The translations under genes and the position numbers were made by a program. Shown here one piece after another: positions 45,201 through 55,667 of a stretch of DNA of 64,000 nucleotides. Under the pieces are notes generated by a model. That model saw nothing but the letters and a program-made list of their open reading frames with translations. It had not been told where the DNA came from and searched no databases. The stretch covers positions 1 through 64,000 of the forward strand of contig JAUCBJ010006266.1 of NCBI GenBank assembly GCA_032718475.1, in the 5' to 3' direction. This DNA is from Nemertoderma westbladi (Eukaryota > Xenacoelomorpha > Nemertodermatida > Nemertodermatidae). The first letter of the stretch is position 1; every line of letters begins with the position of its first letter.

Positions 45201-48200
45201 TCTGTTCTATTATTTGTGTAGAACATTAACATTGTATGTAAACCTACATGGTCTTCCAATGTTACATATGTTCTATTATTTGTGTAGAACCTTGTATGTA
45301 AACCTACATGGTCTCCCAATGTTACATCTGTTCTATTATTTGTGTAGAACCTTGTATGTAAACCTACATGGTCTCCCAATGTTACATCTGTTCTATTATT
45401 TGTGTAGAACCTTAACATTGTATGTAAATCTATTATTTGTGTAGAACCTTGTATGTAAACCTACATGGTCTCCCAATGTTACATCTGTTCTATTATTTGT
45501 GTAGAACCTTAACCTTGTATGTAAACCTACATGGTCTCCCAATGTTACATATGTTCTATTATTTGTGTAGAACCTTAACATTGTATGTAAATCTATTATT
45601 TGTGTAGAACCTTGTATGTAAACCTACATGGTCTCCCAATGTTACATCTGTTCTATTATTTGTGTAGAACCTTAACATTGTATGTAAATCTATTATTTGT
45701 GTAGAACCTTGTATGTAAACCTACATGGTCTCCCAATGTTACATCTGTTCTATTATTTGTGTAGAACATTAACATTGTATGTAAACCTACATGGTCTTCC
45801 AATGTTACATATGTTCTATTATTTGTGTAGAACCTTGTATGTAAACCTACATGGTCTCCCAATGTTACATCTGTTCTATTATTTGTGTAGAACATTAACC
45901 TAGTATGTAAACCTACATGGTCTCCCAATGTTACATCTGTTCTATTATTTGTGTAGAACATTAACCTAGTATGTAAACCTACATGGTCTCCCAATGTTAC
46001 ATCTGTTCTATTATTTGTGTAGAACATTAACCTAGTATGTAAACCTACATGGTCTCCCAATGTTACATCTGTTCTATTATTTGTGTAGAACTTTGTATGT
46101 AAACCTACATGGTCTCCCAATGTTACATCTGTTCTATTATTTGTGTAGAACCTTAACATTGTATGTAAATCTATTATTTGTGTAGAACCTTGTATGTAAA
46201 CCTACATGGTCTCCCAATGTTACATCTGTTCTATTATTTGTGTAGAACATTAACATTGTATGTAAACCTACATGGTCTTCCAATGTTACATATGTTCTAT
46301 TATTTGTGTAGAACCTTGTATGTAAACCTACATGGTCTCCCAATGTTACATCTGTTCTATTATTTGTGTAGAACCTTGTATGTAAACCTACATGGTCTCC
46401 CAATGTTACATCTGTTCTATTATTTGTGTAGAACCTTAACATTGTATGTAAATCTATTATTTGTGTAGAACCTTGTATGTAAACCTACATGGTCTCCCAA
46501 TGTTACATCTGTTCTATTATTTGTGTAGAACCTTAACCTTGTATGTAAACCTACATGGTCTCCCAATGTTACATATGTTCTATTATTTGTGTAGAACCTT
46601 AACATTGTATGTAAATCTATTATTTGTGTAGAACCTTGTATGTAAACCTACATGGTCTCCCAATGTTACATCTGTTCTATTATTTGTGTAGAACCTTAAC
46701 ATTGTATGTAAATCTATTATTTGTGTAGAACCTTGTATGTAAACCTACATGGTCTCCCAATGTTACATCTGTTCTATTATTTGTGTAGAACATTAACATT
46801 GTATGTAAACCTACATGGTCTTCCAATGTTACATATGTTCTATTATTTGTGTAGAACCTTGTATGTAAACCTACATGGTCTCCCAATGTTACATCTGTTC
46901 TATTATTTGTGTAGAACCTTAACATTGTATGTAAATCTATTATTTGTGTAGAACCTTGTATGTAAACCTACATGGTCTCCCAATGTTACATCTGTTCTAT
47001 TATTTGTGTAGAACCTTAACCTTGTATGTAAACCTACATGGTCTCCCAATGTTACATCTGTTCTATTATTTGTGTAGAACCTTAACATTGTATGTAAATC
47101 TATTATTTGTGTAGAACCTTGTATGTAAACCTACATGGTCTCCCAATGTTACATCTGTTCTATTATTTGTGTAGAACCTTAACATTGTATGTAAATCTAT
47201 TATTTGTGTAGAACCTTGTATGTAAACCTACATGGTCTCCCAATGTTACATCTGTTCTATTATTTGTGTAGAACATTAACATTGTATGTAAACCTACATG
47301 GTCTTCCAATGTTACATATGTTCTATTATTTGTGTAGAACCTTGTATGTAAACCTACATGGTCTCCCAATGTTACATCTGTTCTATTATTTGTGAAGAAC
47401 CTTGTATGTAAACCTACATGGTCTCCCAATGTTACATCTGTTCTATTATTTGTGTAGAACTTTGTATGTAAACCTACAAGGTCTCCCAATGTTACATCTG
47501 TTCTATTATTTGTGTAGAACCTTAACATTGTATGTAAACCTACATGGTCTTCCAATGTTACATATGTTCTATTATTTGTGTAGAACCTTGTATGTAAACC
47601 TACATGGTCTCCCAATGTTACATCTGTTCTATTATTTGTGTAGAACCTTAACATTGTATGTAAATCTATTATTTGTGTAGAACCTTGTATGTAAACCTAC
47701 ATGGTCTTCCAATGTTACATCTGTTCTATTATTTGTGTAGAACCTTAACATTGTATGTAAATCTATTATTTGTGTAGAACCTTGTATGTAAACCTACATG
47801 GTCTCCCAATGTTACATCTGTTCTATTATTTGTGTAGAACCTTAACCTTGTATGTAAACCTACATGGTCTCCCAATGTTACATCTGTTCTATTATTTGTG
47901 TAGAACCTTGTATGTAAACCTACATGGTCTCCCAATGTTACATCTGTTCTATTATTTGTGTAGAACATTAACCTAGTATGTAAACCTACATGGTCTCCCA
48001 ATGTTACATCTGTTCTATTATTTGTGTAGAACTTTGTATGTAAACCTACATGGTCTCCCAATGTTACATCTGTTCTATTATTTGTGTAGAACCTTAACAT
48101 TGTATGTAAATCTATTATTTGTGTAGAACCTTGTATGTAAACCTACATGGTCTCCCAATGTTACATCTGTTCTATTATTTGTGTAGAACATTAACCTAGT

Positions 48201-48316
48201 ATGTAAACCTACATGGTCTCCCAATGTTACATCTGTTCTAATATTTGTGTAGAACCTTGTATGTTGGATGTAAACCTACATGGTCTTCCAATGTTACATC
48301 TGTTCTAATATTTGTG
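42281..48316 (-). repeat. Exon-3-derived satellite, block adjoining exon 3
   Basis: About 100 units. From about 44.69 to 48.12 kb a 31-bp derivative (GTATGTAAATCTATTATTTG, a normal unit missing 29 bp) recurs every few units. It breaks the long open frames and marks higher-order repeats with shifts of 1024 bp (45113 to 46137) and 2965 bp (44764 to 47729). The final units grade directly into TBC1D13 exon 3, whose last 40 nt are the template of the unit. Confidence 0.95.
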
Positions 48317-48435
48317 TAGGCTTGTCTTCCAGGTTTTATAATCATTTCTTCAATGAATTTATTGTAGGATTCTCGACTAGCTTCAAGAGTTGCCGTCCAT
48401 TTCGACGTTATTAACGGGAGATAGTTCAGGAGAAT
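48280..48435 (-). CDS. TBC1D13: TBC1D13-like Rab-GAP, exon 3 (source of the satellite)
   Basis: The exon has exactly 52 codons in phase 0 between acceptor ACTATTTCAG and donor CAT|GTAGGT. The peptide begins ILLNYLPLITSKWTATLEAS, continues EEMIIKPGRQAYTN and ends IRTDVTLEDH. The vertebrate protein has ILLNYLPL...MIIQPG...DVTFEDH before PLNPNPDS of the next exon, so the homology spans the junction. The last 40 nt, together with 20-26 nt of intron, are the unit repeated hundreds of times downstream. Confidence 0.95.
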
Positions 48436-48769
48436 CTGAAATAGTTAAAAAATAATAGTGCAAGATAAAAACTATTAATAAATTAAATATCCCCAGGACC
48501 CATTCATGGTGACTATGACTAGAATAATAGACAGACAAATAGCGCCAAACCCTTGGATGGGCGTGATGAATAGGAGGGTGGAGAATGGCAAGTTTGGAGC
48601 GACACATTTCGGATTGTCATTCAACAAGACAATTTGGTTGGTTGGAGATAATGACGCCCGTGAATGATACAAATCTCTACACTCACAGGGATAATACGTT
48701 GCCGACACACTGCAGTACGGTTCGAGTTGACTTTGTTATTTAATTTCTTATAAAGATTATATAACCTAC
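48436..48769 (-). other. TBC1D13 intron 2
   Basis: This is a 334-nt intron from donor ATG|GTAGGT to acceptor ATTTCAG. I see nothing else in it. Confidence 0.8.
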
Positions 48770-48890
48770 CATCCAGCTGATTGGTCGAAGGGGTGATTGG
48801 CTATCATCTGGAATTCCGGAGAAACATTTTTCCCGGAGGACTTTCAAATCAATTTCAGGAGCATCCAAAACTTCGGCAAATTCTTTAACT
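48770..48890 (-). CDS. TBC1D13: TBC1D13-like Rab-GAP, exon 2
   Basis: The exon has one base that completes the split codon plus 40 codons, between acceptor CTTATTTACAG and donor GTAGGT. The peptide VKEFAEVLDAPEIDLKVLRE continues KCFSGIPDDSQSPLRPISWM. It matches the start of the TBC domain in TBC1D13 (FQDVLKEPSIALEKLRELSFSG) and joins exon 3 in phase 0. Confidence 0.9.
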
Positions 48891-49454
48891 CTGTAAATAA
48901 GTAAGAGGAAATCTATTAATTTATATCTAAGAAATAGATATGGGGATGAAAATGAATACCAATTTCTAACTATCTTAATAGGCCTACTGGTACCGGTATT
49001 GTATTGATTGAGGCTTGTGAAAAAAAATGTCAACCTATTTGTCACGTATTAACCCGCAATCTTAATTCTTTATACTCTAAGATGCATAGCCGGTTTAGTG
49101 TTAGATTATCAAACCAAACAATAGTGCTGTAGTGTTGTACGCACGAATGGCAGGATGGTCATGGCGTATAAACATTATAGTCTGATAGTACTAGTAGGCC
49201 TAGTATTAGTATACTAATAGTAACTTATTTAAAGCTGCATTGAACTGTACAAAAGCACAAGATAGGTACCGGTAGACAAACCGATATTGTCATGTAAATG
49301 CGCAATGCTACCGGCATAAGCTAAGCTGACCATGACCACGACAGTGCTATTCTGCTATTCTACGCGACTACAGGACTAGTCCTATCTGCCCATAATCTGC
49401 CTAGGCCTATATAAATAAAACCTGCAAACAATCAATATACAATTTTTCACTAAC
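48891..49454 (-). other. TBC1D13 intron 1
   Basis: This is a 564-nt intron from donor GTTAGT (49454) to acceptor TTTACAG. It contains TAGGCC and ACCGGTA words typical of this genome and no recognisable element. Confidence 0.65.
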
Positions 49455-49474
49455 TTTGCTTTAATTGAAGACAT
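49455..49474 (-). CDS. TBC1D13: TBC1D13-like Rab-GAP, exon 1 (start codon)
   Basis: The 20-nt coding part reads MSSIKA plus two bases before donor GTTAGT. Phase 2 fits exon 2 exactly and gives MSSIKAKVKEFAEVL; vertebrate TBC1D13 starts MSSLHKSRIADFQDVL. The short exon and the match to the family N-terminus support this start. The transcription start lies upstream. Confidence 0.75.
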
Positions 49475-49692
49475 GTTTATATTCAACCACTCAACCTCAG
49501 CTCAGACACCAGACACTCCAGTAGTTCCAGAGTCTGCCAATCAGCCAGTAGGCAGAGGCACAAGTCCTGTAGTCTGACAGTCAACCACTACCCAGTCGCA
49601 TGTGTCGGTACCGGTACTCAGTACTGGCAGACAGGTAGTCGATTCCGTGGTGTGGTACCGACCTACTGGGTAACTTTTAACCTGATATTACA
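49475..49692 (-). promoter_or_regulatory. TBC1D13 5' UTR/promoter interval
   Basis: The 218 bp between the start codon and the end of a TIR transposon must hold the 5' UTR and perhaps the core promoter. No TATA box is evident. The assignment is by position only. Confidence 0.35.
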
Positions 49693-51883
49693 CGTGTGGC
49701 TAAGTCACACGAATAGTTCCCAAAAGGCACTTTGGCATTTTTTCCAGGTACCTAAATAATTGCAACCAGCGTAAATACCAAAATGCCAGAGTGCTTTTGG
49801 GGAACTGTAGTATAAATCCTTAAGAGTTCCCTAAAGGCACTTTGGCATTCTGGCATTTAATTGTAAAATCATTATTAGTGATGATATTACTAGGCCTACA
49901 TTATACAGTACGCCTAAGTGTCTGAGTGTGCATAGCATACAGTAATAGCATAGTTTTAGTTCCCCCATCTCGGTGGGTGTACGATTAAATTAAATTAAAG
50001 CTAGCATACTACCTAGTATTAGCTTGATTGAACATTGAACATGCTTAAATATGAAATTAATTACCCCGCATTTGTAGGTCATACCTATTTAATGTAAATC
50101 TTTTATAAAAAAAGTTTTTATAAAACGTTCCAGATTAGGGCCTATAATATGAAACTGTCAATACGGTATTACATTTGTATTATTATAGGCCTATACAATA
50201 ATATTGTCGCTCCATTCATTTAAATTATGTTTATTCCTTTATTATTACGTCACGTGAACGTGAAGTAAACAAAATTGCACCCTACAGCCCTAACACCACG
50301 TATGAGTAATTTCAATGAAATGAAATATAATATAGGTAGATTTTGAGAGTCAGGATCAGGGAAGGGAAACGGAAAGGCAGGTTAGCTAATTAGCAGTGCT
50401 GGTAGACGCTAGTGCTATCCACGCCGTACTCTGCATGATGTGGGGGAGGCACGATCAGACACAGACTCTACTACTAGGATCGGCATGCTGCATTGCAGCT
50501 GCATTTTTAAGAATGCTGTGCCGGCTTATCGACAAAATTGCACCGCCACAACTCCCTATCACCCATGACATTTGCTAGATCATCCGCATCTTCAAGGCCA
50601 GTGTCCTTTAAGATGCGTCTCAAGAAAGTAATGGGCTGTCCACCATGCTTATTCACTCCATGAGGCTGCCGAAGTACAAGATTATGCACTGGCTGGTCCT
50701 CACGGCGAAAGCAATGTCCTGTAAAGCGGGGGCGATTTTGTTCTAGAGTCAAGCTTGGGGGAACTAATGAAACACCTCCAATGTTATATAGTGTCTTGTT
50801 GGAGATGTGTGCATTGTACTTGACACAATGAACACGGCGTAGCATTCTTGTGAATGTGCCATCCAGAGATTTGGTGTCCTCAGCAGTTAGAGCCCAGCAT
50901 GGACTCCCATAGAGGAGTACTGGTACTACTGCTGCTCTAAATAATCGGACCTTAAGTTTCCGATTAATTCTCGGTGACTTCCGAATCCTGGAAAGCCTAT
51001 TCAAGGCTGCCCATGCCTTTCCCTTACGTATTCGAAGGTCCTCACCTGACTTCCGGATCCATGATTCCAGGTAACAGAAGTAATCCACATGCTCAAGCAT
51101 ACCATCTTTTGAGCTTATGCTCATCCGATCAGAGACTTGCTGAGGACTTTCAAAGTTAACTGTCAAAATTTTGGTCTTTCTGGAGTTAATAAAAAGACCA
51201 ACACTAGAAGCAGTTCTTGTTCTAATGAGCCGAGGAGCCGTTGGGCTCCCTCTAGTGATTCTGAGAGTACTCCTAAGTCATCAGCAAAGTCTAGATCAGT
51301 TAGGTACTTGGCAGGATTTCCTCGACTTCTGGAGCCAGTAGGTGGAGTTATCATCACCCCATCATCATTATGATGATGCGTAGAACATAGTCAACAACAA
51401 TTATGAACAAGAATGGTGCAAGTGTGTCTCCCTGGAGGACGCCCCATAACACTTCAAATGGTTCTGTGTCACCGTCAACAGTAGACACAAATGTTGTCGA
51501 ACCATCGTATCGAACACAGACTCAGTCAATGAGACAGCTGGGGGAGGGGGGATCTGAATGCAAAATCCCATCTTGGCGAATTAATATCCCGCCTCAATGT
51601 TAAATTCTCAATTTATAGTTCTCAACATTTATATTCTCAACTTACTATGCTATGCACACTCAGACACTTTGGCGTACTGTATAATGTAGAAATATCATCA
51701 CTAATAATGATTTACAATTAAATGCCAGAAATGCCAAAGTGCCTTTAGGGAACTCTTAAGGATTTATACTACAGTTCCCCAAAAGCACTCTGGCATTTAT
51801 GCTGGTTGCTATATTTAGGTACCTGGAAAATGCCAAAATGCCAAAGTGCCTTTTGGGAACTATTCGTGTGACTTAACCACACG
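49693..51883. mobile_element. Long-TIR non-autonomous DNA transposon, MULE-like
   Basis: There are inverted terminal repeats of about 240 bp (49693-49939 and 51646-51883), roughly 90 percent alike by eye. They begin CGTGTGG and contain AGTTCCCAAAAGGCACTTTG. The element is flanked by the direct repeat TGATATTACA (49683-49692 and 51884-51893). A 9-10-bp duplication with TIRs of hundreds of bp fits Mutator-like elements; because TIR and target overlap, 6-8 bp is also possible. There is no transposase. The interior was invaded by an RTE copy. Confidence 0.75.
50469..51513 (-). mobile_element. 5'-truncated RTE-type LINE copy, 10-bp target duplication
   Basis: This is a 1045-bp copy of the 3' third of the RTE element at 56633-60318. 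It starts at its (TAG)n tail (50469) and stops where homology to the RT palm ends (about 51513). ACACAGACTC flanks it (50459-50468 and 51514-51523). Identity to the full-length copy is about 95 percent or more in the stretches I compared. A deletion near 51370 and small indels break the frame. It encodes the C-terminal RT segment in pieces. Confidence 0.85.
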
Positions 51884-52015
51884 TGATATTACAGTCAGAT
51901 ATTACTAGTACATACTGTAGCCTCTAAACGCTTGTATATTTAATAACTTGCGGTAGGCAAATGTAAATAGTATCCTTACCATGCGGTACCCAAAACAGCG
52001 GACTTGGCGCTGACC

Positions 52016-52690
52016 AACTTAGATCCTAACTAGGTGAACTTAGATCCTAGCTAGGTGAACTTAGATCCCACTTTATGCTATTAAAAGCCTTTGGTAATCA
52101 TCATGCTAGTCGCGAAGCGAACTTAGATCCCACGTTGAAAGCAAAGCGAACTTAGAGAAGCGAACTTAGATCCCACGGGTACTATGCTTTGGCCGCGTTC
52201 TATCGATATAGTACTGTAGTATATTGTACTATGTTACATTAAGCATATAAAATTACTTATAATGATCTAATGCAAATAAGTCATACACTCAAAGTAGTTA
52301 TGCGATCAGCGACTCACCAACAAACTATAATTTGCAAATTAATAGCTAATTCGTTGCAATGTATTATGGTGGTGATCTAAGTTCGCTTCCCTTCATCAGT
52401 CGTGATTTACAGTAATAAGGTCTGCACTGGCCTATGGGAATGACATTTTTCCACAATAACACAGCCAAGCCAAAGGTACGCAGCAATATATGTAGGTGGG
52501 ATTTAAGTTCGTGTGGGAAGGATCTAAGTTCGTACTGTATGTTGATCAGGATCTAAGTTCGTATGTTGAAGATCTAAGTTCGTATGTTGAAGATCTAAGT
52601 TCATATGGGAAGGATCTAAGTTCGTATGGGAAGGATCTACAGTATGTTCACCCAAGATCTAAGTTCGTTCTGAATCTAAGGTGCTCTAGC
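52016..52690. repeat. GGATCTAAGTTCG word cluster in foldback arrangement
   Basis: GCGAACTTAGATCCCA words occur about six times in one orientation (52016-52175), and the reverse complement GGATCTAAGTTCG about nine times in the other (52373-52683), with irregular spacing. A transcript or single strand could fold back. No terminal repeats or target duplication were identified. Confidence 0.7.
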
Positions 52691-52911
52691 ATCTAAGACG
52701 GGGAACCGTCTAGAACTAGAAGTCATACTTGCTAATCCTGATTAGTATGTACAGCTCTACCCAAATCAGCAAATCCTATCTCACTGATATGTACTGAACA
52801 CTACTCACCTTCATCTAGGCATCTACTGATCTACCAACTACCGGCAGACCGGTACGTCGTGGTCTACCGCGACGGACCCTGATCCGGTAGACTGGTGCAA
52901 ACAAACGGGTC

Positions 52912-53045
52912 TGACTTCTCAGCGTATCCGTACGTATGCGTATGCACGGAACGTATGTTAGGCGTATTTGAAACGTATGTGGCGTATGCATGCAATCCAA
53001 TGTAATTTTAAATACGTCTGAAATACGCCAAACCTGCCTAACCAT
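52912..53045 (+). repeat. ACGTAT-rich inverted repeat, left arm
   Basis: The arm runs from ACTTCTCAGCGTATCCGTAC to ATACGCCAAAC. Its reverse complement, with a few insertions, is found at 54868-55010. The pair could be the ends of a roughly 2.1-kb element or two separate MITE copies. No clear target duplication was seen. Confidence 0.6.
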
Positions 53046-53199
53046 AACAATAACATACGACCGATTGTCTGCCATAGTGACACACTCTGCTCTGGCGTCA
53101 GGTCAGATATTTCCACGCGAGTCCATCAGAGTCTGTTTTTTGCGGGAATTATTTACTGTCCGGTTGTATAACTTTATTGTTATTATAGCGATCATAAAT

Positions 53200-53290
53200 T
53201 AGACGATGACAGACAACTCGTTAATGGCACACCTAAAGGCTTCGCACACTTCGTGGCTTTGCCCCATATAGATTAATTAATAATTACAAT
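53200..53290 (+). repeat. Dispersed repeat copy 1 (GACAGACAACTCGTTAATGG)
   Basis: The word order GACAGACAACTCGTTAATGG, CACTTCGTGGCT, GCCCCA, ATAGATTAATTAATAA recurs at 53556-53650. It is recognisable in a diverged form at about 470-520 (TTCGTAGCTCGCCCCA). Confidence 0.65.
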
Positions 53291-53555
53291 GAGTATAAGT
53301 TGTATACACTACAGTACGTTTTATTACATTAAGATTTAAATTCACGTAATTAAATTCAAAAGTACGTAATAGTTCATATCGAGATAAAACCAAGCAGTGT
53401 CCCTCTCAAGCTGGTCAGGTCATGATCATTGAACGCAGTTGCTGGGCGACATACGTCTAATCGTTTAACGCGTGGTGCTTTACTCTTTTGACAGACTACA
53501 TACGTAGCAAATTTGGTTGAAATAAGAAATAACGGAGTTATTAGCAATCAAATAT

Positions 53556-53650
53556 TAGACGACGTCAGACAACTCGTTAATGGTACCCCCTAAGACTTAG
53601 CTCACTTCGTGGCTCGCCCCACATAGATTAATTAATAACGGCAGTGATTT
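53556..53650 (+). repeat. Dispersed repeat copy 2
   Basis: This is the second copy of the roughly 90-bp repeat at 53200-53290. The similarity extends upstream through AACGGAGTTATTAGCAA toward the copy near 380 at the left of the window. Confidence 0.65.
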
Positions 53651-53995
53651 TTTATGTCCTTTTATTTGACTTTTTTTGTCCTTTTTTTTTACGAATTATG
53701 CATAATGACTTTTGTTGTCCTTTTAATGACTTTTATTGTCCTTTTAATGACTTTTTATGTATGTATTTCTTCAAACTGTCAGACTGCTGATTTCTGGACT
53801 GTCAGACAGTTGATTTCACTATGCCTGTGCCAAAACATTCCATGATTCCATGATTTATAGACTATGAGATAGATTTCCATATGCGCCTGTGGTAAAAAGA
53901 CTCTATATTTAATAGTTTGTGGTTGTTGTCGATAATCGATTACCACATGACGTAGCAAAACACTCATTTTATAGCCAAAAACAATTACCAATTGA

Positions 53996-54370
53996 TGGAA
54001 AGGAGCAGGTTAAGGCCGAGTTTTCTAACCAAAACAATAAACAGTCACTTTACCAAATCAGGGAAAGGAGCAGGTTACAGAGACGGGATTTTCTAACCAA
54101 AACAATAAACGATCACTTAACTAATTGAGGGAAAGGAGCAGGTTACAGAGGCGGGATTTTCTAACCAAAACAATAAACGATCACTTAACTTATTGAGGGA
54201 AAGGAGCAGGTTACAGAGGCGGGATTTTCTAACCAAAACAATAAACGATCATTTAACTAATTGAGGGAAAGGGACAGGTTACAGAGGCGGAATTTTCTAA
54301 CCAAAACAATAAACGATCATTTAACTAATTGAGGGAAAGGGGCAGGTTACAGAGACGATAAAACTAATAC
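53996..54370 (+). repeat. 68-bp tandem array of the GGGAAAGGAGCAGG monomer
   Basis: Six units follow one another, each containing GGAGCAGGTTACAGAGGCGG and TTTTCTAACCAAAACAATAA followed by CGATCACTTAACTAATTGA. The first unit is diverged and the last is truncated. Single copies of the same monomer are scattered at about 620, 8842, 9962 and 11885. Confidence 0.9.
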
Positions 54371-54867
54371 AGTAATAGGCCTAAATTATGTGAAAGGTAT
54401 ATCCACATTTTCCACAATCCTGCAATCCAGTTTGGCCTATCAATTATTTAAAATTTATTAGCACAACCGGCAACCGGTAGGCCTACCATTACCGTATTTA
54501 AATGGTAGGCTACACAGTAGGCCTATAGCAGTACCGGTGCCGGTACCGGTACTAAAATACAGAAATACCACGAATACCTGCTTTATACCTACATCTGTAC
54601 ATACAATACAGCAAAATAGTGCTATATATAGGCCTACTAATACCGGTACTGATAGCCTGAGAGAACAGCAGTAGAGAAACCGGTAGCATGGAACCTAACA
54701 TTAGACTTTTGGAGGACATAAAAAATAAAAAAAAAAGGACAAAAAAGGATTTAAACGGACAATAAAAATTATTGCGATTAATAACTACAACTGTACAATG
54801 ACTGAATGAGTTTGAGTTTCAATGGGACCGGTATAAACTCAGAAACTGTCAGACTGTCTGACTGTAG

Positions 54868-55010
54868 GCCTGTTTGGCGTTTTTCAGACGTATTTAAAAT
54901 TACATTGGATTTCATGCATACGCCACATACGTTTCAAATACGTCTAACATACCGGTACGTCGTACGTTCCGTGCATACGCATATATACGTACGGATACGC
55001 CGAGAAGTTT
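54868..55010 (-). repeat. ACGTAT-rich inverted repeat, right arm
   Basis: This is the reverse-complement partner of 52912-53045, with an insertion of about 15 bp near 54950 containing ACCGGTACGTCG. Confidence 0.6.
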
Positions 55011-55667
55011 AACCCCAAACTGCCAAACAAACTGTGAATAACATGCTGACATGAAATGAATAACAGAGAAATACTGAAGTACCGTACCGGCCCTCAGCTT
55101 TGTGAATAAGGTCCATCCCCACCCCCAGCGACCCCGGGTCTGAATCGGGAACTAACTCAGTAGCCTAGCCGGTCGCCGGTGGTCAGGTAGTAGCCAAATA
55201 CAGAAATAGGGCCTAATAGCTGAATAGCCTGATAGCAGAATAGTCGATAGTGAGAGAAAGAACACCGCTACCGGAATACTGGAATAGCCAATACCTCAGT
55301 AGGCAGTTAGGCCCTACAGCAGTAGGCCTACTGCAGTACTGCTGTAATGCATTGTCAGTAATCACTAATCATGTAATCTGCATTCTGTTACACTGTCTGA
55401 CTGTAGCAGCAGCAGTAAAAAAAACTGTCACCCATTATTTTTTGTGATTTCGTGTGATTTGTTATGATTTGGGTGTTAACTTAACAGGTTAAGACGGACC
55501 GGACCCTACTCGTCGTAGTCCTGTAGTCCTACTGTAAATCAGTATAAATACGGTAATTTTATGCCAGTTTCCAGTTACCGCCGTTACCGGTCTCCAGGCC
55601 CGCCAATACAGCAATACTGCAATAGGCGGACCTGAACCTAAACAATAACCCACTAACCAACCAGCTA

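Larger units (their letters stand above)
11015..48279 (-). other. TBC1D13 intron 3, about 37.3 kb, megasatellite-filled
   Basis: The intron is bounded by the exon-3 donor CAT|GTAGGT at 48279 and the exon-4 acceptor CAG at 11015. It is composed of four blocks of the 60/66-bp array, two inserted retrotransposons (31774-40075 and 40327-42280) and a gene-free stretch at 11653-13512. All other visible introns of this gene are below 1 kb. Confidence 0.85.
51894..55667. other. Gene-free region with repeat clusters
   Basis: There are no convincing exons. The contents are a GATCTAAGTTCG foldback cluster (52016-52690), an inverted pair of ACGTAT-rich segments (52912-53045 and 54868-55010), two copies of a roughly 90-bp dispersed repeat (53200-53290 and 53556-53650), a short GACTTTTATTGTCCTTTTAAT tandem (53650-53765) and a 68-bp tandem array (53996-54370). 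Confidence 0.65.

Noticed and set aside
13513-48316. Centromeric satellite
   Set aside because: The unit derives from the neighbouring TBC1D13 exon and lies wholly within one intron, so a locus-specific expansion explains it better.
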